Shown here one piece after another: positions 36,367 through 44,238 of a stretch of DNA of 64,000 nt (its first letter is position 1; every line of letters starts with the position of its first letter). A program made the translations under genes and the position numbers. The DNA is from an uncultured Lachnospiraceae bacterium (lineage in GTDB: Bacteria; Bacillota; Clostridia; Lachnospirales; Lachnospiraceae): the NCBI GenBank assembly GCA_944380185.1, contig CALWGV010000091.1:1-64000 (forward strand). The letters run 5' to 3'. Under the pieces are notes generated by a model, which saw only the letters and a program-made list of their open reading frames with translations, did no database searches and had not been told where the DNA came from.

Positions 36367-37653
36367 ATGAGACGGTTGTTTATCCTATCGGTAGATTCGT
36401 TGTTTTACGACGATATGGAATGGCTGAAAGACTGCCCGCATCTGCAGGAAATCCTGGAGAGAGGCTCCCAGGTGAAACGGGTGCGCTCCGTCTATCCGGC
36501 CATGACCTATGCGGCTCACGCCACCATGCTTACCGGCTGCTATCCCGATGTCCATGGGATCTACCACAATGAAAAGGTGCAGGTGGACAATCCCCATCCC
36601 CAGTGGCACTGGAGGAGGGAAGAGCTGAAGGTTCCGACCTTGATCGACGCGGCCGTTCCCCTGGGCTACCGCTTCTGCGTGGTGAATTGGCCGGTGACTG
36701 GGGCCGATCCCCATATCGCATACAATATTCCGGAAATCTGGTCGGACGACCCCTCCGGCGACTCCCGCCCCCGTTTCCTTAGCGTCTGTTCACCGGGAAT
36801 GGAAAAGCTCTATGACAAGTACAGCCATCTGCTGCGCTGGAAATATCAGCCGGAGCTGGATGAATTCGGCGTCCGGTGTCTCCAGGAGGTGATCGAGGAA
36901 CATCAGCCGGAGGTGGTCATGCTGCATCTGTCCTATCTGGATCATGCCAGGCATGCCTATGGCGGTTTTTCGCCGGAGGCCAGGGCCGCGCTTCTGGCCT
37001 GCGATGAGAGATTTGGGCGGATTGCAGAGCAGTTAAAGCGGCTGGGACTATATGAAAAGACGGACTTTGCGGTGGTGGGGGATCATGGCCATCTCCCGGT
37101 AAAGCAGGTTTTCCATCCCAATGTAATTCTGCAAAGAGAAGGGCTGATCGAGCTGGGAGAGGATGGACATGTGAAAGACTGGAAAGCCTACTGCCATTCG
37201 GCGGGCCTGTCCTGCCATGTGGTATTGAAGGATCCGGCAGACGAGAAGACCCGCGCTAAGGTTTTGGAAATCCTGCATGCTCTGACAGCCGATGAAAAAT
37301 ATGGCTGCGAGCAGATTATCGATAAAAAGACGCTGAAGGAAAAGTGGCATCTGGCAGGGCCTTTCGAGTATGCCGTGGAGGGAAGGCTGGGGACATCCTT
37401 CGGAAACAAGTGCGAGGGCGCTCCGATCCAGCCGACGGATAACAGCGACTACAAGCTTTCCGTATCCGCCCATGGCCATCTGCCTGTGAAAGGGCCTCAA
37501 CCCACCTTTTATATGGCTGGCCCCCATATCTGCTCCGGGCAGATCCTGGAAGAGGGCCGGCTGATCGACGAGGCGCCTACCTGGGCAGCCATCCTGGGAG
37601 CTGCAATGCCGCAGGCCGAGGGAAGGGCGCTTACCGAGCTGATCCGGGAATAA
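36367..37653 (+). CDS. Alkaline phosphatase superfamily phosphodiesterase (PF01663 type)
   Basis: A 428-residue cytoplasmic protein of the type I phosphodiesterase / nucleotide pyrophosphatase group. Metal and catalytic residues can be followed: SVDSLFYDD at the N-terminus, the nucleophile Thr in YPAMTYAAHATMLTGCYP with PDVHGIYHN, LSYLDHARHAYG, VVGDHGHLP and SAHGHLPV. There is no signal peptide. Placed inside a Ugp-like importer operon, it probably cleaves an imported phosphodiester or phosphomonoester, for example a glycerophosphodiester; this is inferred from context. Close relatives act on varied phosphodiesters, so the substrate is open. Confidence 0.85.
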   Translation: MRRLFILSVDSLFYDDMEWLKDCPHLQEILERGSQVKRVRSVYPAMTYAAHATMLTGCYPDVHGIYHNEKVQVDNPHPQWHWRREELKVPTLIDAAVPLGYRFCVVNWPVTGADPHIAYNIPEIWSDDPSGDSRPRFLSVCSPGMEKLYDKYSHLLRWKYQPELDEFGVRCLQEVIEEHQPEVVMLHLSYLDHARHAYGGFSPEARAALLACDERFGRIAEQLKRLGLYEKTDFAVVGDHGHLPVKQVFHPNVILQREGLIELGEDGHVKDWKAYCHSAGLSCHVVLKDPADEKTRAKVLEILHALTADEKYGCEQIIDKKTLKEKWHLAGPFEYAVEGRLGTSFGNKCEGAPIQPTDNSDYKLSVSAHGHLPVKGPQPTFYMAGPHICSGQILEEGRLIDEAPTWAAILGAAMPQAEGRALTELIRE

Positions 37654-37736
37654 AGCAACAGAATGAGAACCCTGTCGGGGCTCAGATATAGATTATTTTC
37701 AAAAGTAAAAACAAAAAGACGAAAAGGAGAGAAACG

Positions 37737-39032
37737 ATGAAAAAGTGGATCGCAATTTTATTATCCATGGCTATGGCGATGACGCTGCTTGCCGGCTGCT
37801 CCGGCGGCGGGGATGAAACCCAGGGCGGGGACGCCCAGGGAGAGGCGGCAGATGGAGCGGTGACCATCGAGTTTTGGCATTCCATGGGCAGCACCACCGG
37901 TGAGCTGCTGCAGGAGATCGTAGACGAGTTCAATGCCTCCCAGGATGAAGTCTATGTGGAAGCCATCTATCAGGGCGATTACACCACTGCCGGCACGAAG
38001 CTGCAGGCTGCGGTTTCCGGCGGAAACGCCCCTCACGTTGCCCAGATTGAAATTACCCGCGTGGGAATGTACGCTTCGGCGGGGGTTCTGCTTGACCTGC
38101 TGCCCTATGCGGAGAATGACCCGGACTTTGATCTGGACGCCTTGTATCCCGGCGTTATGGACTATTCCTATTATGAGGGACAGCTGGTATCCCTGCCCAA
38201 TGGCAGAAGCGTACCGGTTCTGTATTACAATGTAGATGCGCTGACGGAGGCAGGATATGACCATGGCCCTGAAACCTGGGATGAAATGCGGGAGATGGCC
38301 CTGGCTATGACTGGCGACGGCGTTTACGGCTATGGCTGCCCTCTGGGAGACTCCTGGTATTATCTGGCGATGATGCTGACGGCCGGCGGCCAGGTATACA
38401 ATGAGGAAGGCAACAACATCGGCTTCCATGACGAGTCTGGCACCAAGCCTCTGCAGCTGTGGCTGGATATGATAGATGATGGCTCTCTGTATCTGCCGGA
38501 AGGTGATGACTATGCGTCCAACTCTGCCCTGCGCAACGCCTTCATGGCCGGCGTCTGCACGATGACGATGCAGAGCTCTGCCCAGTACCGCAGTCTGGTG
38601 GACAACAGCGATTTCGAGGTGGGCGTAGCCTATATCCCGAAGGATGTGACTTATGCGGCTATCCCCGGCGGTTCCAACCTGGTGGCCTTCTCCGGTATGA
38701 GCGAGGAGGAAGAAGAGGCTGTATGGAAGTTCATGAAATATATGTGCAGCGGAGATGTTGCCGGCAAATATGCGGCGGGCACCGGATATCTTCCCACCAG
38801 CGACGCTGCCCTGAACTCTGACATTTACCAGGAAATGCTGGCACAGTATCCTTACCTGGATGTAGCGGTGGAACAGCTGGATTACTTTGTGGAAATGCCC
38901 TTCGATGAGAGCTACACGGAGATCAAGGACAACGTGGTCGGCAAATACGTACAGGAGTGCATTATCGGCGGCATGTCTCCCGAAGAGGCTGTGGACCATA
39001 TGTATGAGGAAGCCGGAGCCTTCTACGAGTAA
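37737..39032 (+). CDS. Extracellular solute-binding lipoprotein (UgpB-like)
   Basis: A 431-residue lipoprotein with lipobox LAGC at residue 21 and a Gly/Asp-rich linker. The mature part begins VTIEFWHSMGSTTGELLQEI, then GNAPHVAQIEITRVGM, and LPNGRSVPVLYYNVDALTEAG. These follow the pattern of UgpB-type glycerol-3-phosphate binding proteins (FWHSM, NAP.., PVLYYN), rather than maltose binders. It delivers substrate to the upstream permease pair. Being the last gene of the operon, after the phosphodiesterase and an 83-bp gap, is unusual; the gap may hold an extra promoter for high expression. The start follows AAAAGGAGAG. Confidence 0.9.
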   Translation: MKKWIAILLSMAMAMTLLAGCSGGGDETQGGDAQGEAADGAVTIEFWHSMGSTTGELLQEIVDEFNASQDEVYVEAIYQGDYTTAGTKLQAAVSGGNAPHVAQIEITRVGMYASAGVLLDLLPYAENDPDFDLDALYPGVMDYSYYEGQLVSLPNGRSVPVLYYNVDALTEAGYDHGPETWDEMREMALAMTGDGVYGYGCPLGDSWYYLAMMLTAGGQVYNEEGNNIGFHDESGTKPLQLWLDMIDDGSLYLPEGDDYASNSALRNAFMAGVCTMTMQSSAQYRSLVDNSDFEVGVAYIPKDVTYAAIPGGSNLVAFSGMSEEEEEAVWKFMKYMCSGDVAGKYAAGTGYLPTSDAALNSDIYQEMLAQYPYLDVAVEQLDYFVEMPFDESYTEIKDNVVGKYVQECIIGGMSPEEAVDHMYEEAGAFYE

Positions 39033-39082
39033 AGAGGAAATATAGGACAAAACGGAAACGTATAGGAGAGCTTTGTAAAAGA

Positions 39083-39124
39083 GGCCCTGGCGGCAGGCAT
39101 TATGCCTTGCTGCCAGGGCTTTCC
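39083..39124. terminator. Terminator between the convergent Ugp-like operon and response regulator gene
   Basis: GCCCTGGCGGCA and TGCTGCCAGGGC flank a GGCATTATGCC inner hairpin, giving a long composite stem followed by TTTCC. It lies between genes reading toward each other. Confidence 0.75.
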
Positions 39125-39186
39125 GTATTTCATTGGGAAACTTTGTTTTCAGCAGGGCGATACATCCGACAGGAGGCTGCCGCATT

Positions 39187-40581
39187 TTAATTTTGCGGCA
39201 TATTGCCCTTGTGCTCGCGGAATTCTGCCGGCGTGCAGCCTTCTTTTTCGGTGAAAAGCTTAGTGAAATGACTTTGGCTGTAATATCCCACCTGCTCAGT
39301 GATTTCTTTTACCGACTGGTCCGTGTTGAGAAGAAGTTTTTTGGCCAGGGCCAGGCGCAGACTGGTCAGATAATCGGTGAATTTGATGCCCAGACGTTTT
39401 TTGAGCAGAGTGCTCAGGTAATTGGGGGTCAGCTCAAATTGGGCGGACAGATCGGCGATGGAAATATTGCGGGTAAAATTCTGGTCGATATAGGCCAGAA
39501 CGGCGTCCATTTTGTCGATGCTTTTGCGCTGTCCCAGAAGCTCTCTTTCAGCGTTTAAGAGGACCTGCTCCAGGCTGCGCGGATCGGCGGGGATGGAGGA
39601 AGGGCTGCCTGTCATGGCCTGAATAAAGGAAGCCAGGTGAACGAGGCGCTGGGGCAGCTTTTTTTTCAGCGAAGGAATAAGGCGGGCGCAGAGAGATACG
39701 TAGGCAGTGTATTGCTGCTCAAAATAGCTGTCCCGCAGGGCCAGCCACTGTCCGGCCATCTCCAGTGTCTCTGCAGAAGGCGCAGTCATGGCGGCCAGAT
39801 CGTAGCGGATACGAGTGCCGGCAAAAACCCGCAGAGCGGACAGTTCAAGGATATGGTGCAGCTGCGAGGACATTTTCGCCGGATCGTGACAGACAGAAGA
39901 GACAAAGATCGTTATTCCGCAGGGATAGTCTTTTTTGGGGATATTCCCCAGCACCTCATGGACCTGGCCGGGCTCCTGGGCATAGACTAGGAGCAGTGTA
40001 CCCTCGCGGCAGGGCAGCGATAAAACCCGGGAATGACAGGCCTTTACAAATGGCGGTACCCAGAACAGTACTTCTTCGCTGCTGCTGTCGCAAGTCAGAA
40101 GAGCGACGGCGGTGTGATAGCCGCCGGCATAGAGGTAACTCACATCGCGGCGATGGAGGGCGCTTTCCAGCCAGCTGCGGAAACTGTCGCGGATCTGTTT
40201 CTCCTGGCGGACCTGCTTTTCACGCACTTGAAGAATGACCCGGGAGAGATCCTCCGGTGAAAGCGGTTTCGGAAGATATTCGGTGACGCTTAAGCGTATG
40301 GCCTCTCTGGCATATTCAAACTCACTGAAGCTGCTCATGATATAATAGCTGGTATGGGGCCACTGCTGTCTCGCGGAGGCGATGGCGGCCAGCCCGTCGG
40401 TGCCGGGCATGCGGATATCCACCAGGGCAATGTCGACGGACGGATTGTCGCCCATGCAGGCGAGCATCTCGGAGCCGTTGTAGGCGTGAATAATTTCCAG
40501 CTGCGACTCGCCGATCTGCCGCAGACAGAATTCAATGGAGACGTGGATCAGTGGTTCATCGTCAACGATCAGAAGCTTCAT
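39187..40581 (-). CDS. Response regulator with AraC-type DNA-binding domain (YesN-like)
   Basis: A 464-residue regulator. The receiver domain (MKLLIVDDEPLIHVSIEFCL) has the phospho-acceptor Asp55 in LVDIRMPGTDG and the conserved Lys in EYLPKPLS. A middle region of about 230 residues follows. The last 100 residues are the double helix-turn-helix of AraC proteins (ISIADLSAQFELTPNYLSTL and SVKEITEQVGYYSQSHFTKL). It is coupled to the histidine kinase by a 20-base overlap; the start at 40581 has GGAGG in front. Such pairs usually control a neighbouring carbohydrate importer, here the convergent Ugp-like operon. Confidence 0.92.
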   Translation of the reverse strand: MKLLIVDDEPLIHVSIEFCLRQIGESQLEIIHAYNGSEMLACMGDNPSVDIALVDIRMPGTDGLAAIASARQQWPHTSYYIMSSFSEFEYAREAIRLSVTEYLPKPLSPEDLSRVILQVREKQVRQEKQIRDSFRSWLESALHRRDVSYLYAGGYHTAVALLTCDSSSEEVLFWVPPFVKACHSRVLSLPCREGTLLLVYAQEPGQVHEVLGNIPKKDYPCGITIFVSSVCHDPAKMSSQLHHILELSALRVFAGTRIRYDLAAMTAPSAETLEMAGQWLALRDSYFEQQYTAYVSLCARLIPSLKKKLPQRLVHLASFIQAMTGSPSSIPADPRSLEQVLLNAERELLGQRKSIDKMDAVLAYIDQNFTRNISIADLSAQFELTPNYLSTLLKKRLGIKFTDYLTSLRLALAKKLLLNTDQSVKEITEQVGYYSQSHFTKLFTEKEGCTPAEFREHKGNMPQN

Positions 40582-42394
40582 AGCCGATTTCCTCCTCCGC
40601 AATAGTGATTTCCGCCCGCGTTACCTCCTCGCGGCGGATGGTCAATGCCGATTTGTCCGCCCACATTTTAAGACGTTCACGGACATAATAGAGTCCCACG
40701 GAGGTTTTGTGGGAGGCGTCCGCAGGGCCCGGGGCGGGAGGGCAAGGCGCAGGCTCAGGGCGGAAGGCCGTGCGCGCTGCCTCGGCCGATTTGCGCTCCA
40801 GCTCCTCGGGATCGAAGCCTACCCCGTTGTCTTCCACGAGAAGATGCAGCAGACCGTCCTGCATAAAAATGCGGACGGAGCAGAGGCAAGGGGTCTCGCT
40901 GGGCTCTATGCCATGGATGATGGCGTTTTCCACCAGGGGCTGCAGCAAAAGTCTGGGAATGCGCAGCGGACGCAGATCATCCTCGCATTGAATCTCATAG
41001 GAAAGTCTGTCGCCAAAGCGAAGCTTCTGCAGCTTCAGGTAGTCCTCGATGAAATCCCGTTCCTGTCCGAGAGTAGTGTAGTATTCCCGGCTCAGCACAT
41101 AGCGCAGCAGATGGGCCAGACTGTAGAACGCAGTGTTTAACTTGTCTCTCTCTCCGATCTGATTCAGAGTGATAAAGCAGTAGATCGTATTGATCAGAAA
41201 GTGGGGCTGAATCTGTGAGCGCAGGGCGTAGAGCTCTATGGATTTTTGCTGAATGGTCATCAGGTATTCCTTCTTGATCTTTTCATTGAGCTTTTCGATC
41301 ATCTGATTGACGGAACTGCCGATTTGGTTGAACTCTTCTACATCCACCGGCGAACAGCGCACCTCGAGATTGCCCTTCTCCAGCGCGGAAAAGGTGGTCA
41401 GCAGGTTGTGCGCGGAGTGAGAGATCCAGCGGTTGTATCGGCGAAACAGGATAAAGGCCAGACACAGACCTGCCAGATAGATACAGAATGCGCCAAATAT
41501 CAGCGCTGCGGTATGGCGTCCGACATCGTCCAGACAGTAGACTACATGAACGGATAGAGGAAAATCCTCCACGGAGGTGGTCAGGCTGCTCCACCGGCTG
41601 CCGTCATAGCGGAAATCCGCTCCGCCTAATGCCGCGGTAAATGCCTGGGCGGTCAGGGGCTTGCTGGAGTAGATCAGTTCCCCATATTCGTTGGTGAGCA
41701 GAACAAAAGAATTGTACAGCAAATTCATATCCGTCAGCTCCGCATCAAAGTGCCGGGAGGTCAGATTTAAGATAACCAGATTCAGCTGATCGGGCTGACG
41801 CAGATTGCGGATCTTGCGGGTGATAAAAAAGGAGGAGGTATCGATGGTTTCGCCTTCCTGGCCAGCGATATTCATGGCGCTTAAAGGGGTGAAAACCGGA
41901 CTCCCGTCGCTTGACAGAGCCCGCTCGTACCAGGGCTGCTCTTCCATGACCATGTTGGCAGGAAAATACCAGAGTTCATGGTAGAGAGACTGGTACAGAT
42001 ACTGGCCGTCGGACCAGATGATCAGGTCGGAGATATCGGAATGAGAGTAGGTGGTCAGGTTCAGGAGAGTCTCCATCTCCGTCTGAAACGCATTGACTTC
42101 ACTTAAATAATCGGAATCCCCCGGGCTTATGGAATCGTGAGAGGAAAAATAGCTGTGGTAATAGGGGGCTCCGGTGATGGTGCCAATTTCATCCAGATAA
42201 GAATTGACATAGTCGCTGATCAGATTCATGGATACCTGCATTTGATCTACGGCAGTGCGCCGGTAAAGGCGGTCAAATCGAAGGCAGAGAAGGACAGTGA
42301 TCAGAATGGTAGGGATCAGGGTGCTGATCAGAAAGCAGATCAGCAGCCGGCTCGATATGGTGTTTCCTTTGGCAAGGGCGGCAGGCTTTTTCAT
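40562..42394 (-). CDS. Sensor histidine kinase, YesM family
   Basis: A 610-residue membrane kinase. The first helix (SSRLLICFLISTLIPTILIT) is followed by an extracellular sensing region of about 240 residues. A second helix (TAALIFGAFCIYLAGLCLAF) and HAMP-like segment come next. The phospho-acceptor His is in LRSQIQPHFLINTIYCF, and the ATPase lobe has LLQPLVENAIIHGI and DNGVGFD. The extension at residues 560-577 is Pro/Ala-rich. An ATG at 42394 preceded by AAGAGGT was chosen over an upstream GTG that lacks a ribosome site. It should sense an external sugar or phosphoester and phosphorylate the AraC-type regulator. Confidence 0.92.
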   Translation of the reverse strand: MKKPAALAKGNTISSRLLICFLISTLIPTILITVLLCLRFDRLYRRTAVDQMQVSMNLISDYVNSYLDEIGTITGAPYYHSYFSSHDSISPGDSDYLSEVNAFQTEMETLLNLTTYSHSDISDLIIWSDGQYLYQSLYHELWYFPANMVMEEQPWYERALSSDGSPVFTPLSAMNIAGQEGETIDTSSFFITRKIRNLRQPDQLNLVILNLTSRHFDAELTDMNLLYNSFVLLTNEYGELIYSSKPLTAQAFTAALGGADFRYDGSRWSSLTTSVEDFPLSVHVVYCLDDVGRHTAALIFGAFCIYLAGLCLAFILFRRYNRWISHSAHNLLTTFSALEKGNLEVRCSPVDVEEFNQIGSSVNQMIEKLNEKIKKEYLMTIQQKSIELYALRSQIQPHFLINTIYCFITLNQIGERDKLNTAFYSLAHLLRYVLSREYYTTLGQERDFIEDYLKLQKLRFGDRLSYEIQCEDDLRPLRIPRLLLQPLVENAIIHGIEPSETPCLCSVRIFMQDGLLHLLVEDNGVGFDPEELERKSAEAARTAFRPEPAPCPPAPGPADASHKTSVGLYYVRERLKMWADKSALTIRREEVTRAEITIAEEEIGYEASDR

Positions 42395-42495
42395 CTTGTG
42401 GATACCTCTTCTTACTGCAGGGAGTAGATTTTTATCTGCGTTTGCATTCCGGCCTGCCTGCTCAGACAGTGCCTTCACTGTAAATTATATCATAA

Positions 42496-42523
42496 ATTAT
42501 ATCAGTTTAAGGCAGTTTTGCAA
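42496..42523 (-). promoter_or_regulatory. Promoter of the two-component operon
   Basis: Minus-strand TTGCAA (42518-42523) and TATAAT (42496-42501), 16-bp spacer. A single 0A-like sequence, TTATCGAA (42524-42531), sits beside the -35. Confidence 0.5.
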
Positions 42524-42653
42524 TTATCGAAAGACAAAGACTTTTGCGGCAGAAGCATCGGGGACTGATACAAAACAGATGCTGTATCGTTTATTGTTTT
42601 GAATAGATAATAAATTTTATATTGACATGCAACATGGGAAGGAGAATAAGTAG

Positions 42654-43004
42654 ATGAAGGATATGGAAAATGAGGCGAAGAGATTGCTGAGACGATTGGG
42701 AATAGACGGGACATACCTGGGCTTCCTGTTTACTTCTTATGGTATTGCGAAGGTGGCGGAGGATGCGGAACTGCTGACGCACATCAGCAAAGGTCTGTAT
42801 GTGGACGTGGCAGTCCGTTTTCATGTGAGCCCGGGCAGCGTCGAACGCAATATTCGCACGATCAAACAGCTGGCCGGGCGCAGGGGCGCCCCGGAACTTC
42901 TGCAGGAAATTTTCCGCGGAGCAAAGCCGGAGGATCTTTCCAACACGGAATTTATCCGTGCACTGGCCGATTACCTCGGCCTGAAGGAAGAAGAAAATCA
43001 GTGA
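42654..43004 (+). CDS. Stand-alone Spo0A C-terminal-domain-like DNA-binding protein (copy 1)
   Basis: A 116-residue protein whose whole length resembles the DNA-binding domain of Spo0A, the sporulation master regulator. LLRRLGIDGTYLGFLFTSYG corresponds to the LL..IG.P....G..YLR region. LLTHISKGLYVDVAVRFHVS matches the TK.LYP.IA..... segment, and SVERNIRTIKQLA matches the RVERAIRHAI recognition helix. LSNTEFIRALADYLGL matches the NSEFIA..AD.L end. No receiver domain is present, so it cannot be switched by phosphorylation in the usual way. A GGAAGGAG site precedes the ATG. It is paralogous to the next gene. Target genes are unknown. Confidence 0.82.
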   Translation: MKDMENEAKRLLRRLGIDGTYLGFLFTSYGIAKVAEDAELLTHISKGLYVDVAVRFHVSPGSVERNIRTIKQLAGRRGAPELLQEIFRGAKPEDLSNTEFIRALADYLGLKEEENQ

Positions 43005-43008
43005 GATG

Positions 43009-43047
43009 AAAAATCGGCTGGCAGAGCGATCTGCGGCCGATTTTTGG
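43009..43047 (+). terminator. Intrinsic terminator after Spo0A-C copy 1
   Basis: AAAATCGGC (43010-43018) pairs with GCCGATTTT (43036-43044), followed by T. The two paralogues are therefore mainly transcribed separately. Confidence 0.75.
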
Positions 43048-43070
43048 TAAAGGACGGGCAACGACCGCTT

Positions 43071-43087
43071 CTCGACATTTTTCGACA
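43071..43087 (-). promoter_or_regulatory. Tandem 0A-box-like sites upstream of Spo0A-C copy 2
   Basis: On the minus strand TGTCGAA (43081-43087) matches the core of the Spo0A binding site, and TGTCGAG (43071-43077) matches with one change. Their starts are 10 bp apart, on the same face of the helix. They lie between the terminator of copy 1 and the gene of copy 2. A possible promoter (TTGCAA-17-TAATTT) lies 40 bp further on. Confidence 0.6.
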
Positions 43088-43269
43088 CATTATGTCTAAA
43101 TTTGCGAATTTTTCATATTGCAAAAATATTGAGAATTATCTAATTTTATAACTGACAGGGGGTAGATCCCGGAACAAATCAAAGAAAAGAGAGACATTCT
43201 TTGATTATGGGGAAGTCATATAAAGGTCGAGCTAAAATTGACTACATTATGAATTTGGAGGGTCTACAA

Positions 43270-43629
43270 ATGACGGATGTTGAGAAGGAAGCACAAAAAC
43301 TGCTGCGGCGCCTGGGGGCCAACGGCTCCTACAAAGGGTTTTGGTTTACCGGCTACGGCATCATAAAGGTTATGGAGGAATCAGAACTGCTGACGCATGT
43401 CTGCAAAGGATTGTATGTCGAAGTGGCTGCGCATTTTCATGTGAATATCAGCTGCGCGGAGAGGAACATACGGACCATCAAGCATTTGATCTGGAAGGAT
43501 GGCGATCGGGAGCTGCTGAACGAAATATTCGGCAGAGAACTGGCGGAGGAGCCGGGAAACGCAGCTTTTATCGATGCTCTTTCCGCTCGTGTTCAGGAGA
43601 TCTGTTCCGGCGGAGGGCGAGTGGGTTAA
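43270..43629 (+). CDS. Stand-alone Spo0A C-terminal-domain-like DNA-binding protein (copy 2)
   Basis: A 119-residue paralogue of the preceding gene. It keeps LLRRLGANGSYKGFWFTGYG, ELLTHVCKGLYVEVAAHFHV and the recognition-helix equivalent AERNIRTIKHLIW, then FIDALSARVQEI. The changed residues just before the recognition helix (NISC instead of SPGS) suggest a somewhat different sequence preference. I chose the ATG at 43270, which has GGAGGGT seven bases before it, over an in-frame TTG at 43201. The long 5' leader and the 0A-like boxes upstream point to regulation by Spo0A or by these proteins themselves. Confidence 0.8.
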   Translation: MTDVEKEAQKLLRRLGANGSYKGFWFTGYGIIKVMEESELLTHVCKGLYVEVAAHFHVNISCAERNIRTIKHLIWKDGDRELLNEIFGRELAEEPGNAAFIDALSARVQEICSGGGRVG

Positions 43630-43683
43630 GCGAAAACAAAGCTTTTTAAGCAATTAAGAAGGCGAATAGATTTATGTTAAATC

Positions 43684-43696
43684 CAACATAATGTTG
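43684..43696. promoter_or_regulatory. Palindrome upstream of the XRE regulator gene
   Basis: CAACAT-A-ATGTTG is a perfect 6-bp inverted repeat with a 1-base centre, 28 bp before the start codon. It is a likely operator for the HTH protein encoded next. Confidence 0.5.
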
Positions 43697-43724
43697 TTAC
43701 ACTTAGGTTATCTGGAGGACCATT

Positions 43725-44072
43725 ATGTCGGATTTTAAAAAACTGATAGGCTCGCGAATAAAAGCGGCCAGAAAGCTTAAGGGAATTACCCAGGAGGAAT
43801 TGGCGGAGCAGCTTCATGTGTCGGTCAGCTGTATCAGCCGCTGTGAGACGGGGACGGCGATGAGCAGTGTGGAGAATCTCCTGCGCATAGCGGAGATCCT
43901 GGATGTGGGAGTGGAGTATCTTCTGTACGATTATGTGACGGATCATGCCGTTATGGATCCGCTGACTTCGGAGATTGCACTCTATGTGTCTCCTATGCCG
44001 GATTCCTTTAAGGAGCATATACTTAGCTCTGTACGAAGTCTGGCACAGCTTGTGCCGCATCAGGATGAGTAG
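43725..44072 (+). CDS. XRE family helix-turn-helix regulator
   Basis: A 115-residue protein. Residues 8-62 form the Cro/CI-type DNA-binding domain (IKAARKLKGITQEELAEQLH, VSVSCISRCETG). The C-terminal half is short and unassigned (MDPLTSEIALYVSPMPDSF). The ATG follows GGAGG. It lies behind the two Spo0A-C genes, and a terminator follows at 44091. It may repress its own promoter through the palindrome upstream. Nothing in the sequence links it to a particular process. Confidence 0.85.
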   Translation: MSDFKKLIGSRIKAARKLKGITQEELAEQLHVSVSCISRCETGTAMSSVENLLRIAEILDVGVEYLLYDYVTDHAVMDPLTSEIALYVSPMPDSFKEHILSSVRSLAQLVPHQDE

Positions 44073-44090
44073 GGAAAGTGTAAAATGGGC

Positions 44091-44126
44091 GGCGCCGCGC
44101 GGGTAAAATCGTGTCGGCGCTCTTTC
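44091..44126 (+). terminator. Intrinsic terminator after the XRE gene
   Basis: GCGCCG (44092-44097) pairs with CGGCGC (44115-44120), followed by TCTTTCTG. Confidence 0.6.
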
Positions 44127-44238
44127 TGTAGGCTTATTTGTCAAACAGCTGAGCGAATCGTGCATATGCACTTTGGCTGTCTTGACACCCATATCGGCTC
44201 CTGCTACAATGAATTTGTCTGGAAAAGGAGTTGTTGGG

